A stretch of DNA of 64,000 nt from Erysipelotrichaceae bacterium OPF54. GTDB lineage: Bacteria; Bacillota_I; Bacilli_A; Erysipelotrichales; Erysipelotrichaceae. The number at the start of each line of letters is the position of its first letter. Positions within the stretch are counted from its first letter, which is position 1. A model generated the notes under the pieces. That model made no database searches, was not told the DNA's origin, and saw only the letters and a list, made by a program, of their open reading frames with translations. The DNA lies in NCBI GenBank assembly GCA_022834735.1, contig BQKD01000001.1, forward strand, positions 3,015,659 to 3,079,658, in the 5' to 3' direction. Positions 31,521 to 40,836 of the stretch are shown here, piece after piece. The translations under genes and the position numbers were made by a program.

Positions 31521-32336
31521 TTATTTTGCCTCCAGTTCTTTCAGGGCGGCATCCTTCTGTTCCGTGTTCGGTGCCACGCCATGCCAGTTCACCTGGTCTT
31601 CCATGAACGATACGCCTTTTCCTTTGATCGTTTTAGCAATGATCGCCGTCGGCTTTCCTTTATTTTTTCGTGCCTGTGCAAACGCATCGCGGATCTGGTC
31701 GAAGTCATGTCCGTCGATATTGATCACATAGCAGCCGAATGCCTTGAACTTCTCGTCAAGCGGAGCCACGTTCATGACATCATGCACATGCCCGTCGATC
31801 TGCAGATCGTTGTTGTCGACAATGATGCACAGGTTGTCCAGCTTGTAGTGGGCAGCTGACATGGTCGCCTCCCACACTTCGCCTTCCTGGCATTCCCCGT
31901 CTCCTAAAAGCGCATAGACACGATGGCTCGAGTTGTCCAGCTTGTTGGCCAGAGCCATGCCGACCGCTGTCGAGATCCCCTGTCCGAGTGATCCGGTGGA
32001 CATATCGATGCCTTTCAGGCATTTCATGCTCGGATGTCCCTGCAGAGGGGAGCCGAGATGACGGAATGTCGGAAGAAGTTCAGGGTCGATAAATCCTTTT
32101 TCAGCGAATACACCGTAGAGTGCAGGGCTCGCATGTCCTTTGCTCAGGACGAAGCGGTCACGATCCGTCGTTCCCAGGTTTTCCTTATTGATGTCCATCT
32201 CTTCGAAATAGAGACTTGTGATCAGATCGGCGGCGCCAAGGCTTCCGCCCGGATGTCCGCTCTGGGCAGAATGCGTTTCAATGATAATATCTTTACGAAT
32301 ATTGTTTGCATGCTTTTCCAGTTGTGCGTTTTGCAT
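31521..32336 (-). CDS. Transketolase, N-terminal subunit
   Basis: 271 aa. The TPP-binding motif is YALLGDGECQEGEVWEA, followed by IVDNNDLQIDG. The SGHPGGSLGAADLITSLYF opening and KGHASPALYGVFAEKG substrate region are typical. It binds thiamine diphosphate and Mg. AAAGGAGAAAAAAAC precedes the ATG. A TGA-TATAAT extended -10 is at 32367-32375 on the minus strand, so this is the first gene of a three-gene operon with the C-subunit and the methyltransferase. Confidence 0.93.
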   Translation of the reverse strand: MQNAQLEKHANNIRKDIIIETHSAQSGHPGGSLGAADLITSLYFEEMDINKENLGTTDRDRFVLSKGHASPALYGVFAEKGFIDPELLPTFRHLGSPLQGHPSMKCLKGIDMSTGSLGQGISTAVGMALANKLDNSSHRVYALLGDGECQEGEVWEATMSAAHYKLDNLCIIVDNNDLQIDGHVHDVMNVAPLDEKFKAFGCYVINIDGHDFDQIRDAFAQARKNKGKPTAIIAKTIKGKGVSFMEDQVNWHGVAPNTEQKDAALKELEAK

Positions 32337-32366
32337 AGTCGTTTTTTTCTCCTTTACAGCGCAATC

Positions 32367-32375
32367 ATTATATCA
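32367..32375 (-). promoter_or_regulatory. Extended -10 promoter of the transketolase operon
   Basis: Minus-strand TGA-TATAAT lies about 30 nt upstream of the start codon, with a normal ribosome binding site between. No convincing -35 is seen. Confidence 0.6.
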
Positions 32376-32422
32376 AACTTCTTCAATATTAGTGAGTAAT
32401 TCGCGTTATTTCACCAAAAATC

Positions 32423-32459
32423 ACAAAAAGAAGTGCAGCTTTTAAGAACTCCACTTCTT
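32423..32459 (-). terminator. Terminator after glgB
   Basis: Minus-strand stem AAGAAGTG / CACTTCTT with an inner paired region and TTTTTG tail, 14 nt after the glgB stop. Confidence 0.8.
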
Positions 32460-32473
32460 TTCGATCCGATTTT

Positions 32474-34309
32474 CTATTTCACTTCGTTGCTTACTTCGAA
32501 GATCTGCGCTCCCAGAGGCGGAACATCGACCTCGATCATGTAAGGCTGATTGTTTCTTTTCAGACGCAGAGCCTTGACCTGCTGCACATTGTTGTGGGAA
32601 AGACTGCCGTTGTATTTGGCCCACTGCGTGTTCATGACTTCCGTATATACGCCTTTGTGCGGCACACCGAACTGTGCCTTGTACGGATTGGTCGAGAAGT
32701 TCAGCACCGTCACGAATGTCTTGTCTTTGGCGATGCGCATGAACACATACATGTTGCGTCCCGCATCATCCGCATCGATCCATTTGAAGTTGAGCGGATT
32801 GTATCCGTAATAATACGCGTCATTGTCGGCATACAGTCCACTCAGATCCGCGAAGAACTGCGCAAACGCGTCATGCATCGGATACTGAAGCAGGAACCAG
32901 TCCGTGCTCTTCTGCTCGTCCCATTCACGAAGCATGCCGATCTCATTGCCCATGAAGTTGAGCTTCTTGCCCGGATGCGTGAACATATAGGTATACAGGG
33001 CGCGGCACTGCGCGAACTTGTCTTCGTAGCTTCCCCACATCTTGTCCACGATCGTCGCCTTGCCGTGCACGACCTCGTCATGCGAGAACGGCAGGATAAA
33101 GCGCTCGGAGTAGAAATAAGCCATCGAGAACGTAATGTCGTTGTGATGGTACTGACGGTAGATCGGATCCCGTTTCAGGTATTTCAGGGTATCGTTCATC
33201 CACCCAAGATCCCACTTGTAGTCGAATCCCAGCCCGCCGTCCAGCGTCGATTTGGTAACGTTCGGGAAATCTGTCGAGTCCTCGGCAATGAGCATGACCT
33301 TTCCTTTATATTTTTCGTTGATCATGAAGTTCGTGCGCTTCATGAAATCGCAGGCCCCCTCATTGACACCGCGATCCTTGTTTCCTTTCCAGAAGATCGC
33401 GTTGGAAATGGCATCCCAGCGCAGCCCGTCCATATGGTAGATATCGAGCCAGTAGTTGGCCGCCGACATCAGGAATGAGCGGACCTCCTCTTTCCACAGA
33501 TCGAAATTGGCTGTTCCCCATTCGGAATTGGCATCATCCGGATTGGAATATTCATAAAGCGGCGTTCCGTCGAAGCGGGCAAGGGCGAAATTATCCTTGA
33601 CAAAATGGACCGGAACGAAGTCCATGATGATGCCGATCCCTGCTTCGTGCAGCTTGTTGACGAACTGCATGAGCTCCACATTCGTTCCGTAGCGCGATGT
33701 GGTCGAAAAATACGCCGTATCCTGATAGCCCCACGATCCGTCGAACGGATGCTCGCACAGCGGCATGACCTCCACATGCGTGAAGTGGAATTTTTTGCAG
33801 TGGGCGATCAGATCGTCCACGATATCAAGATATTTCGGGAATTCATTCGGCCCCATCTCTTCCGGACGCTTCCATGACCCTAAATGCAGCTCGTAAATGC
33901 TGAGCGGATCATCGAACCCTTTTGTCCGGGAATCCATCCATTTTTTATCGGTCCAGCCTTTGAAAGTCAGATCGGCAATGACCGATGCGGTCTGCGGACG
34001 CAGTTCCGAGAAAAAGGCGAACGGATCGATCTTGTCGACCACATCGCCGGTCGACTGTTCCACATGATATTTGTACGACTGTCCCGGTTTCGCTCCTTTT
34101 ACCTTTGCGCTCCAGATCCCTGTTTCATCCTTTGTCATCGGATCGGCTTCAACGTCCCATTTGTTGAAGTCTCCGATCACGGAAATGCTTTTTGCGTGCG
34201 GTGCCCACAACGTGAATTCAGTATATGTCTTTTTCGGATGTGCACCGAATAAATTGTACGCTTCTAATTCGCGGCCTTCGAAAAAAGCCTGCGTTTTTTT
34301 CTTGTCCAT
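32474..34309 (-). CDS. glgB: 1,4-alpha-glucan branching enzyme
   Basis: The start is the ATG at 34309 (MDKKKTQAFFEGRE), with GGAGG upstream, giving 611 aa. An N-terminal CBM48-like domain has YTEFTLWAPHAKSISVIGDFNKWD. The GH13 core has VEVMPLCEHPFDGSWGYQ, the nucleophile Asp in DGLRWDAIS, the acid Glu in MLIAEDST and the third acidic residue in FSHDEVVHGK. An alpha-amylase C domain ends the protein. It forms alpha-1,6 branches in glycogen. No other glg genes are adjacent, so it may serve a distant glycogen operon. Confidence 0.95.
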   Translation of the reverse strand: MDKKKTQAFFEGRELEAYNLFGAHPKKTYTEFTLWAPHAKSISVIGDFNKWDVEADPMTKDETGIWSAKVKGAKPGQSYKYHVEQSTGDVVDKIDPFAFFSELRPQTASVIADLTFKGWTDKKWMDSRTKGFDDPLSIYELHLGSWKRPEEMGPNEFPKYLDIVDDLIAHCKKFHFTHVEVMPLCEHPFDGSWGYQDTAYFSTTSRYGTNVELMQFVNKLHEAGIGIIMDFVPVHFVKDNFALARFDGTPLYEYSNPDDANSEWGTANFDLWKEEVRSFLMSAANYWLDIYHMDGLRWDAISNAIFWKGNKDRGVNEGACDFMKRTNFMINEKYKGKVMLIAEDSTDFPNVTKSTLDGGLGFDYKWDLGWMNDTLKYLKRDPIYRQYHHNDITFSMAYFYSERFILPFSHDEVVHGKATIVDKMWGSYEDKFAQCRALYTYMFTHPGKKLNFMGNEIGMLREWDEQKSTDWFLLQYPMHDAFAQFFADLSGLYADNDAYYYGYNPLNFKWIDADDAGRNMYVFMRIAKDKTFVTVLNFSTNPYKAQFGVPHKGVYTEVMNTQWAKYNGSLSHNNVQQVKALRLKRNNQPYMIEVDVPPLGAQIFEVSNEVK

Positions 34310-34354
34310 AGCTGTATATGTTCCTCCTGGTTTTATTTTAACCTGTATGAAACA

Positions 34355-34393
34355 AAATAAAAAGCGCAAATGGCTATAAAAACTATTTGCGCT
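34355..34393 (-). terminator. Terminator overlapping the dusB stop codon
   Basis: Minus-strand AGCGCAAAT / ATTTGCGCT stem followed by TTTTTATTTT. The dusB stop codon lies inside the 5' arm. Confidence 0.85.
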
Positions 34394-35348
34394 GCGCCTG
34401 AAAATCATTCAGGATCTTTTCAAGATCCGCAAGAGTATCCATCCGCGAAAAAGCATCCTTATACGTATGGGAATTCGGCAGTCCTTTCAGATACCACGAA
34501 GCGATACCCCGCATTTCCCGTATGCCTGCGCTCTCGCCTTTCATGGCACAAAGATCGGCAGCATGCTCGAGACATACTTCCATACGCTCTTTCAAAGTGA
34601 TCGCACGGCTTGTGCCATGCAGAGAGTCGACGATATCCTGGATCAGGAAAGGATTGCCGATGATGCCGCGGCCGATCATGACGGCATCGCATCCTGTTTC
34701 CTCTTTCATCCGGTAAAAATCCTCGACCGTTTTCACATCGCCGTTGCCGATGACGGGGATCGACACCGCCTCCTTGACCTTTCTGATCCATTGCCAGTCC
34801 GCTTCTCCGTCATACATCTGCGTCTTGGTCCGGCCGTGGACCGTGATCGCTGCCGCGCCTGCCTCTTCCATCGCTCTGGCCATTTCGACACAATTGATAT
34901 GAGAAATGTCATAGCCGATGCGCATCTTTACAGTAACCGGCTTGTCGACCGCTTCCACGATCGAGCGCACGACCTTTTTCGCATAATCAATATCTTTCAT
35001 CAAATAGCTTCCGGCTTTCGCCTTGATGACCTTCGTGACCGGGCATCCCATATTGAAATCGATGATGTCGCAGTCGGTGTGCTTGTCAAGATACCTGGCC
35101 GCATAGACGAGCGTATCCTCGTCATGGCCGAAGATCTGGAAGCTGACCGGATGATCCTTCGGATCGCTCTGCAGCATTTTCTTCGTTTTTTCCGAATCGT
35201 AATACAAGGCTTTATCCGAAACCATTTCGTTGCATGTCATTCCGGCTCCGAACCGGCGCGCGATCTTGCGGAACGCAAGATTGCTGACACCGGCAAGCGG
35301 AGCGGTTATGACCGGTTCGGCAATTTCGACAGAGCCGATCCTAAGCAT
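34383..35348 (-). CDS. dusB: tRNA-dihydrouridine synthase
   Basis: 321 aa TIM barrel. It opens with [19 protein letters not shown] and has the catalytic Cys region [29 protein letters not shown] and [14 protein letters not shown] provide FMN and tRNA contacts, and NGDVKTVED with [10 protein letters not shown] complete the FMN site. It reduces uridines in tRNA. It follows hslO with an 8-nt overlap, part of the conserved tilS-hpt-ftsH-hslO-dusB block of Bacillota. Confidence 0.95.
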   Translation of the reverse strand: MLRIGSVEIAEPVITAPLAGVSNLAFRKIARRFGAGMTCNEMVSDKALYYDSEKTKKMLQSDPKDHPVSFQIFGHDEDTLVYAARYLDKHTDCDIIDFNMGCPVTKVIKAKAGSYLMKDIDYAKKVVRSIVEAVDKPVTVKMRIGYDISHINCVEMARAMEEAGAAAITVHGRTKTQMYDGEADWQWIRKVKEAVSIPVIGNGDVKTVEDFYRMKEETGCDAVMIGRGIIGNPFLIQDIVDSLHGTSRAITLKERMEVCLEHAADLCAMKGESAGIREMRGIASWYLKGLPNSHTYKDAFSRMDTLADLEKILNDFQAQRK

Positions 35349-36204
35349 TCATATCCTCCAGAATCTCTTTTAATTCATCTTTCGTGAACGTGTAGTGCTC
35401 GTTGCAGAAATTGCATGTCACCTCGCACCCTTCGTCCTCGTCAATCATTTTCTGAAGCTCGTCTTTGGACAAGGTCATCAGGATATTTCTGGTGCGCTCT
35501 TTCGAACACGGGCACGAGTAGTGGATGTCGCTTGTTTCGAGCACTTTGGCATCGTCAAACAAATCGTGCGCCAGCTGGCTCATATCCGTATCGCCGTATT
35601 CCTTGATGATCGTCGACATCGGTTTGAGCCCTTCGATCACATGTTCCACGATGCGGATGTCGGTATCGGTCGCATCCGGCATCATCTGGAGCACCAGGGC
35701 CCCGGCCCCTTCCACCGTTCCGGTGCTGTCAAACGCCACACCGACCGAGACGGCGCTTGGCGTCTGTTCCGACAAGGTAAAATAATACGTGAAATCCGAA
35801 CCGATCTCCCCGCTCTGAAGCTCTACGGTCCCGGTAAAGTTTTCGGCCATGTTCAGATCCTTGATCACTGTGAGCGTTCCGTCGGTCCCGACCGCTTCGC
35901 CCACGTTTTTCGCGTCGACATGCGGATTGGATACGAAACCGCGGACATTGCCGTTGGAATAGGCGTCGACCGTGATGCTTCCGATCGGACCATGTCCGTT
36001 GATCGAAATGGTCAGCATTTCCTTATCCGACTTGAGCATTCCTCCCATGATCGAGGCCACAGAAAGGACCCTTCCTAATGCGTCGGTCGCCACAGGCCCC
36101 ATATCGAAGCGGTCGCGCGCTTCCTGCACCATATTGGTCGTGCGTGCAATATAAATACGCACGTGTCCGTCAAGGGCAAGTGCTTTTACTAATTCATCTT
36201 TCAT
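35341..36204 (-). CDS. hslO: Redox chaperone Hsp33
   Basis: I start at the ATG at 36204 ([13 protein letters not shown]), which is 9 nt from AAGGAG. The ATG at 36213 lies on top of the ribosome binding site. The N-terminal domain has the family's [19 protein letters not shown]. The C-terminal zinc switch is CPC near residue 234 and CNFC about 30 residues later. On oxidation the zinc is released and the chaperone becomes active in the cytosol. It overlaps dusB. Confidence 0.95.
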   Translation of the reverse strand: MKDELVKALALDGHVRIYIARTTNMVQEARDRFDMGPVATDALGRVLSVASIMGGMLKSDKEMLTISINGHGPIGSITVDAYSNGNVRGFVSNPHVDAKNVGEAVGTDGTLTVIKDLNMAENFTGTVELQSGEIGSDFTYYFTLSEQTPSAVSVGVAFDSTGTVEGAGALVLQMMPDATDTDIRIVEHVIEGLKPMSTIIKEYGDTDMSQLAHDLFDDAKVLETSDIHYSCPCSKERTRNILMTLSKDELQKMIDEDEGCEVTCNFCNEHYTFTKDELKEILEDMNA

Positions 36205-36272
36205 TTTAAGCATCTCCTTTTTGTTTATTATCGCTTTTCTTCTCCTCTTTTACATTTTATTTGCCTCGCGCA

Positions 36273-36300
36273 GAAAAAGCAGAAGGGTCTTCCTTCTGCT
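36273..36300 (-). terminator. Terminator after ftsH
   Basis: Minus-strand AGCAGAAGG / CCTTCTGCT with a 5-nt loop and TTTTTC, 6 nt after the ftsH stop. Confidence 0.85.
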
Positions 36301-36306
36301 GGATTT

Positions 36307-38286
36307 CTAGTCTTTTTTCTTCGTCAGCTCGTTCATTGCCGCGTCAAGATCTTCCTCGCTCGCTTTTTTAGGAACAGCCGGAGGCATATCCTGTTTTACG
36401 TCCGCTTCTTTTTCGTCAGCATCCGGCTTTTTTTCTTCGATTGCCGGAGCGTTCGGATTCGTGAGCTGGCCGTAGTTCATCAGATTCATGATCTCTTCAT
36501 TCGTCAATGTTTCGTTTTCGTAAAGATTTTTTGCGATCAGATCGAGCAGGCCGCGGTTTTCGATCAGAATACGGCGGCATTCCGTATGGCATTCATCCAC
36601 GATCTTGCGCACCTCTTTATCGATTTCCTCAGCTACGCCGACCGAATAGTTTCCGCCCTGCGTATAGTCGCGGCCAAGGAACACGTTGCCCTGCGGGTTG
36701 GCGTACTGGATCGGTCCCAGCGAGGACATACCAAACACGCGCACCATGTTTTTCGCGATGCTTGTCAGCTTTTCGATATCGTTGACGGCTCCGGCGCTGA
36801 TCTCTCCGAATACGATTTCCTCGGAAGTGCGTCCGCCGAGCAGACCGGTGATCTGAGCGAGATATTCCGACTTGCGGTGGAAATATTTTTCCTCGCGCGG
36901 TGTCATCAGGTTGTATCCTCCCGCTTCGCCGCGGGGAATGATCGTGACCTTCTGGACCATATCCGCATCTTCGACCTTCAGACCGATGACCGCATGTCCC
37001 GCCTCATGGTAGGAAACGAGCCATTTGTCCTTATCGCCGTATTTCTTGCTTTTTTTGGCAGGACCCATCATAACACGGTCGATCGCTTCATCCAGATCAT
37101 CCATCGTGATGACATTTTCCTTGTTTCGTACGGCAAGGATCGCGCCCTCATTGAGCACGTTGGCCAGATCTGCCCCCGAGAATCCCGGCGTCCGTTTTGC
37201 CAGGTTGTCGAGCTCTACGCCAGGCGCGAGATGCTTGTTGCGCGCATGCACTTTCAGGATTTCCTGACGGCCTTTGATGTCCGGCAGATTGACCGTGACC
37301 TGACGGTCGAAACGGCCGCTTCGCAGCAGGGCCGGGTCGAGAACGTCCGGACGGTTCGTGGCCGCGATGATCACGATGCCGTTGTTGTCGATCATACCAT
37401 CCATTTCGACGAGCAGCTGGTTGAGTGTCTGTTCGCGTTCGTCGTTGCCGCCGCCCATGCCGGCGCCGCGCTGACGGCCGACCGCGTCGATCTCGTCGAT
37501 AAAGATGATGCATGGCGCCGCTTTCGCTGCTGTCTTGAACATGTCGCGCACACGGCTCGCACCGGTACCGACAAACATTTCCACGAAATCCGAACCGGAG
37601 ATCGAGAAGAACGGCACGCCCGCTTCTCCGGCTACGGCTTTGGCGAGCAGCGTCTTTCCGGTTCCTGGAGGACCTACGAGCAGAATCCCTTTCGGAATGT
37701 GCGCTCCCATGTCCGTAAACTTCTGCGGAGAACGCAGATAGTCGATAATTTCCTTGACTTCCTCTTTTTCCTCGTCGCATCCTGCCACATCCTTGAAGCG
37801 CGTCTTCACGTTCGATTCAAGACGAGCCTTGGATTTCGAGAACTCGAAGGCTTTGTTGTTGCCTCCGCCGCCCATCCGGGCAAACATAAAATAAAAAAAC
37901 ACACCGATCAGAATAAACGGAATGAGCTGGCCGAGAACATTGAGCCAGACGCTCCCCTGATTCGGATCGACAATCGACACCTGGCCGCCATTGCTGGTCA
38001 GGGTCTTGTTGAGCCATGTAAGATTTTCCTCCGTATTCGGAATGAGCACGTTAAAGCTTGTCGCGTTCGGTGCGCTCTGCGTCGGGTCCGTATACGTTCC
38101 TTCCACGTCGATGACGGTGGAAGAAATCGTCATGGATGAATTTCCGAATTTCGCATTTTCCGCAAGCTTCTGGAATTCCGTATAATTCATATGCCGCATC
38201 GTGCCCTGGGCACTGTACGCAAGCAGCGAAACGATGATGCAAACTATAAAAATCGTAGGAAGATAGTTTAGCCACTTCTTCTTCAT
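36307..38286 (-). CDS. ftsH: ATP-dependent zinc metalloprotease FtsH
   Basis: 659 aa. Two transmembrane helices near residues 10-25 and 110-130 flank an extracytoplasmic domain. The AAA module has Walker A GPPGTGKT, Walker [11 protein letters not shown] and the [22 protein letters not shown]. The peptidase motif is HEAGH near residue 430. It degrades membrane and regulatory proteins. The C-terminal tail is long and acidic/Pro-rich. AGGGGGATCAATGA precedes the ATG, 12 nt after the hpt stop. Confidence 0.96.
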   Translation of the reverse strand: MKKKWLNYLPTIFIVCIIVSLLAYSAQGTMRHMNYTEFQKLAENAKFGNSSMTISSTVIDVEGTYTDPTQSAPNATSFNVLIPNTEENLTWLNKTLTSNGGQVSIVDPNQGSVWLNVLGQLIPFILIGVFFYFMFARMGGGGNNKAFEFSKSKARLESNVKTRFKDVAGCDEEKEEVKEIIDYLRSPQKFTDMGAHIPKGILLVGPPGTGKTLLAKAVAGEAGVPFFSISGSDFVEMFVGTGASRVRDMFKTAAKAAPCIIFIDEIDAVGRQRGAGMGGGNDEREQTLNQLLVEMDGMIDNNGIVIIAATNRPDVLDPALLRSGRFDRQVTVNLPDIKGRQEILKVHARNKHLAPGVELDNLAKRTPGFSGADLANVLNEGAILAVRNKENVITMDDLDEAIDRVMMGPAKKSKKYGDKDKWLVSYHEAGHAVIGLKVEDADMVQKVTIIPRGEAGGYNLMTPREEKYFHRKSEYLAQITGLLGGRTSEEIVFGEISAGAVNDIEKLTSIAKNMVRVFGMSSLGPIQYANPQGNVFLGRDYTQGGNYSVGVAEEIDKEVRKIVDECHTECRRILIENRGLLDLIAKNLYENETLTNEEIMNLMNYGQLTNPNAPAIEEKKPDADEKEADVKQDMPPAVPKKASEEDLDAAMNELTKKKD

Positions 38287-38298
38287 TCATTGATCCCC

Positions 38299-38841
38299 CT
38301 ATTCATAAATTTCAGGTTTTAATACGCCGATGAAGGGCAGATTGCGGTATTTCTGGTTGAAGTCAAGGCCGTACCCTACCACAAATTCATTCGGCACCGT
38401 AAATCCAATATAATCCGCTTCGATATCGACAACGCGCCGATCCGGTTTGTCGAGCAGCGAAACGATCTTTACATCTGTCGCTCCTTTATTGAAAAACATC
38501 TTTTTTACTTCTGCGAGCGTGCGCCCTGTATCCACGATATCCTCGACCACGAGAACGGAGCGGGATTTTGTTGAAAGATCCATATCCTTTTCGATCCGGA
38601 CGTCGCCGATCGATTCGGTCCCGTCATAGGAACTGACCGACATAAAATCGATCTCGCACGGAAACGTGAAACGTTTGATAAGCTCCGCCATGAACGGGAT
38701 ACTGCCTTTGAGCAGCCCGACAATGATCGGAACTGTCCCTTCTTCTTCGTAATCGCGTTCGATCTGCTGAGCCAGTTCGATGCATCGCTGCTCGATCTGC
38801 TCTTCAGTCAATAATACTTTTTCAATATCGCTGCTGATCAT
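38299..38841 (-). CDS. hpt: Hypoxanthine phosphoribosyltransferase
   Basis: 180 aa. The PRPP-binding motif is VLVVEDIVDTGRTL, and the flexible loop MSVSSYDGTESIGDV and the base contact DYIGFTVPNEFVVGYGLDF are in place. It salvages hypoxanthine and guanine. GAGGAGAACAAAAAAT precedes the ATG. It is between tilS (24 nt upstream) and ftsH. Confidence 0.95.
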   Translation of the reverse strand: MISSDIEKVLLTEEQIEQRCIELAQQIERDYEEEGTVPIIVGLLKGSIPFMAELIKRFTFPCEIDFMSVSSYDGTESIGDVRIEKDMDLSTKSRSVLVVEDIVDTGRTLAEVKKMFFNKGATDVKIVSLLDKPDRRVVDIEADYIGFTVPNEFVVGYGLDFNQKYRNLPFIGVLKPEIYE

Positions 38842-38865
38842 ATTTTTTGTTCTCCTCTAATTAAC

Positions 38866-40065
38866 CTATATTGAAGATTGTAACATAAAGCATGTGGGTT
38901 GAGTAGAAAAATGTGAGACGTCGCAGCCGATCCCCGGCACGAAAATCACCGTTTTATGCGCATTATCCATGACATACCACTGCCTTCTGCAAAGGCGCGG
39001 AATCTTGCTGTCGATCCAAAACCGATGCATACTTTTTGTTCCGAATCTCAGCCTGATTTTATCCTGTCCGCAGGCAGGGCGAAGCGTGATCGGAAAATCT
39101 GCTTCTGTCAAAGTGACACCTTCGATCACTTTACCCCTATTATTAAGCCAATACGCAAATTTTCCCAACTCAAATGATTGAAAATTTTTCAGCTGCTCCT
39201 CATTTTCTATCAAATAAGTAGGATATTGCGTTTTTTGTTCTATAAGCACCAGATCATCATGGCGCTCGACTTCATGATCCTGCAGATCCACGACGCAGTT
39301 GCGGCCCAGCTGCACGACCAGCGACTTCAGGTGATCTTTCGAAAGATGCCGTTTCATCTTTCGTGAAAGGAACAAATCGAGATAAAAGACCGCTTCCTCG
39401 TCCTCGAGCAGAGCGGCCATACCTTCTGTTTCGATCCGTCTCATTCCTTCGCTCCTTTTTTCTTCCAGAAGACGGTTCTCTTCCTCGATCTGCTGCTGCA
39501 GCGCTTTCTTCTGTGCACGTGTCATCGGATCGATGAGGCGATGACGCAGTTCATTGCGCGCATAATGGTCGGTCAGGTTCGATTCATCGATCCCGTACGG
39601 TATCCCATGATCGATGCAGTACTGTTCCAGCTCCTTTTTTTCATAGGCAAGCAGAGGACGCCGGATGCAGATCCCTTTGTAGTTCATCTGTTCGCCTAGA
39701 CCGAACCGTTCGCACAGCATGCCTCTTTTTTTCTGAAACAGATACGTTTCCAGGCTGTCGTCGAGATGATGGGCGACGTACACATCTTCCGCCCCGTATT
39801 TTTCAGCCGTATCCACAAAGAAAGCGTACCGCACGTCCCGGGCCCACGCCTGAAAATTTCCGGATCCCGGATAATAGGCGTCCAGAACGACGCAGGGAAT
39901 ATCATGCGCGGCACAGTATTCCCTGACAATGTTCTCGTCCCGCTTCGCGCTCGCTCTTTGATGATAATTCACATGCGCGGCAACGACATCATATTTTTTT
40001 TGTACCAACTGGTCGAGCAGGGCCATCGAGTCCGGGCCGCCCGAGCAGGCTGCGATCATTTTCAT
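38866..40065 (-). CDS. tilS: tRNA(Ile)-lysidine synthetase
   Basis: I start at the ATG at 40065 (MKMIAACSGGPDSMAL). The PP-loop ATPase motif SGGPDSMALL is at the N-terminus. HHLDDSLETYLF and the C-terminal TilS domain near residues 300-395 fit the family. It makes lysidine in the AUA-reading tRNA-Ile. No ribosome binding site is present; an extended -10 ends 6 nt before the ATG, so the mRNA is probably leaderless. It is divergent from the SdpI-like gene over a 46-nt gap. Confidence 0.92.
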   Translation of the reverse strand: MKMIAACSGGPDSMALLDQLVQKKYDVVAAHVNYHQRASAKRDENIVREYCAAHDIPCVVLDAYYPGSGNFQAWARDVRYAFFVDTAEKYGAEDVYVAHHLDDSLETYLFQKKRGMLCERFGLGEQMNYKGICIRRPLLAYEKKELEQYCIDHGIPYGIDESNLTDHYARNELRHRLIDPMTRAQKKALQQQIEEENRLLEEKRSEGMRRIETEGMAALLEDEEAVFYLDLFLSRKMKRHLSKDHLKSLVVQLGRNCVVDLQDHEVERHDDLVLIEQKTQYPTYLIENEEQLKNFQSFELGKFAYWLNNRGKVIEGVTLTEADFPITLRPACGQDKIRLRFGTKSMHRFWIDSKIPRLCRRQWYVMDNAHKTVIFVPGIGCDVSHFSTQPTCFMLQSSI

Positions 40066-40071
40066 GGGTCT

Positions 40072-40080
40072 ACCATAGCA
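40072..40080 (-). promoter_or_regulatory. Extended -10 of tilS (leaderless)
   Basis: Minus-strand TGC-TATGGT (40080-40072) is followed by six bases (AGACCC) and then ATG at 40065. It is nearly identical to the AEC gene's start region. Confidence 0.55.
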
Positions 40081-40099
40081 CATTTTTCAAAAAAACATC

Positions 40100-40111
40100 T
40101 ACAATAAAGAC
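40100..40111 (+). promoter_or_regulatory. -10 box of the SdpI-like gene (leaderless)
   Basis: TACAAT at 40100-40105, then AAAGAC, then ATG at 40112. There is no ribosome binding site. It shares the small intergenic gap with the divergent tilS promoter. Confidence 0.5.
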
Positions 40112-40480
40112 ATGGCAAATATACCTTTTGTGATGTTCTCGCTTTTGATCCCGGTCATGATCCTGATTTTCGGCGTGCTGCTCTCCAAATATCCGCCAGG
40201 ATCGCCAAAAGCCCTGTTCGGATACCGGACGATCCGCTCCATGAAATCGCAGCAGAACTGGGACTTTGCCCAGAAAGAAACCGGCATCCTGTGGAAACGG
40301 ATGGGCCTGATCGATATCGCGGCCGTATTTATCCTCGACCTTCTGTTCGCACGCTCAGGAAGCGTCGATCTGCAGGTGTACGGTTCGCTCGCGCTGGTCG
40401 CGGCCCAGCTCATCCCGCTCGTCATCACATTTATCATCGTAGAAAGGAAGCTCAAAGATCTTGATGACAAAAAAGAATGA
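40112..40480 (+). CDS. SdpI/YhfL-family membrane protein
   Basis: 122 aa with three or more transmembrane helices. The cytoplasmic signature FGYRTIRSMKSQQNWDFAQK is diagnostic of the SdpI family, named for the B. subtilis immunity protein against the SdpC cannibalism toxin. Many members have no toxin partner and act in envelope stress or autolysis control. No sdpC-like gene is nearby. It is cotranscribed with a 56-aa ORF that starts inside its 3' end. Confidence 0.85.
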   Translation: MANIPFVMFSLLIPVMILIFGVLLSKYPPGSPKALFGYRTIRSMKSQQNWDFAQKETGILWKRMGLIDIAAVFILDLLFARSGSVDLQVYGSLALVAAQLIPLVITFIIVERKLKDLDDKKE

Positions 40481-40634
40481 GCGCATATCCAATGCGCAGA
40501 TGGCTGCCGAGCTCAGGCGTCTGCCAAAACAAATATTCAGAGCCGCAAAGGACCGGGCTGTATTATCGGCTAAAAAAGCATACATCATCCTGACAACGCT
40601 GATACGTGACACCGCAGCGCGTATCGCGCACTGA
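40464..40634 (+). CDS. Small basic protein (56 aa)
   Basis: The frame starts at ATG 40464 inside the last codons of the SdpI-like gene, which implies coupled translation. It encodes MTKKNERISNAQMAAELRRL, then PKQIFRAAKDRAVLSAKKAY and ITTLIRDTAARIAH-like sequence. It is basic and helical. No family is recognised. It ends 6 nt before the stem of the terminator that the IS element splits. Confidence 0.5.
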   Translation: MTKKNERISNAQMAAELRRLPKQIFRAAKDRAVLSAKKAYIILTTLIRDTAARIAH

Positions 40635-40705
40635 CAGCACCAAAGAGGCAATGTCATTAAGTTAGATGGATCATCGAACTTAACGCATGATATCCTTATT
40701 AAGTT

Positions 40706-40742
40706 AAGCTTCAGGTCAAATGAGACCCGGAGCTTTCTTTTT
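40706..40742 (+). terminator. Protective terminator at the IS left end
   Basis: Plus-strand stem of AAGCTTCAGGTC with GACCCGGAGCTT, 6-nt loop, then TCTTTTTTT. Confidence 0.75.
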
Positions 40743-40836
40743 TTCCGGTGCACGACGAAAAGACAATTTTTTCTTCTTAAAAAAATTGCTATTTGTCCCA
40801 TTTGTGATGTAAAATATCACTGTTTTTAAGTGGCTG

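Noticed and set aside
36586-38139. 517-codon frame antisense to ftsH
   Set aside because: Shadow of ftsH; no recognisable domain.
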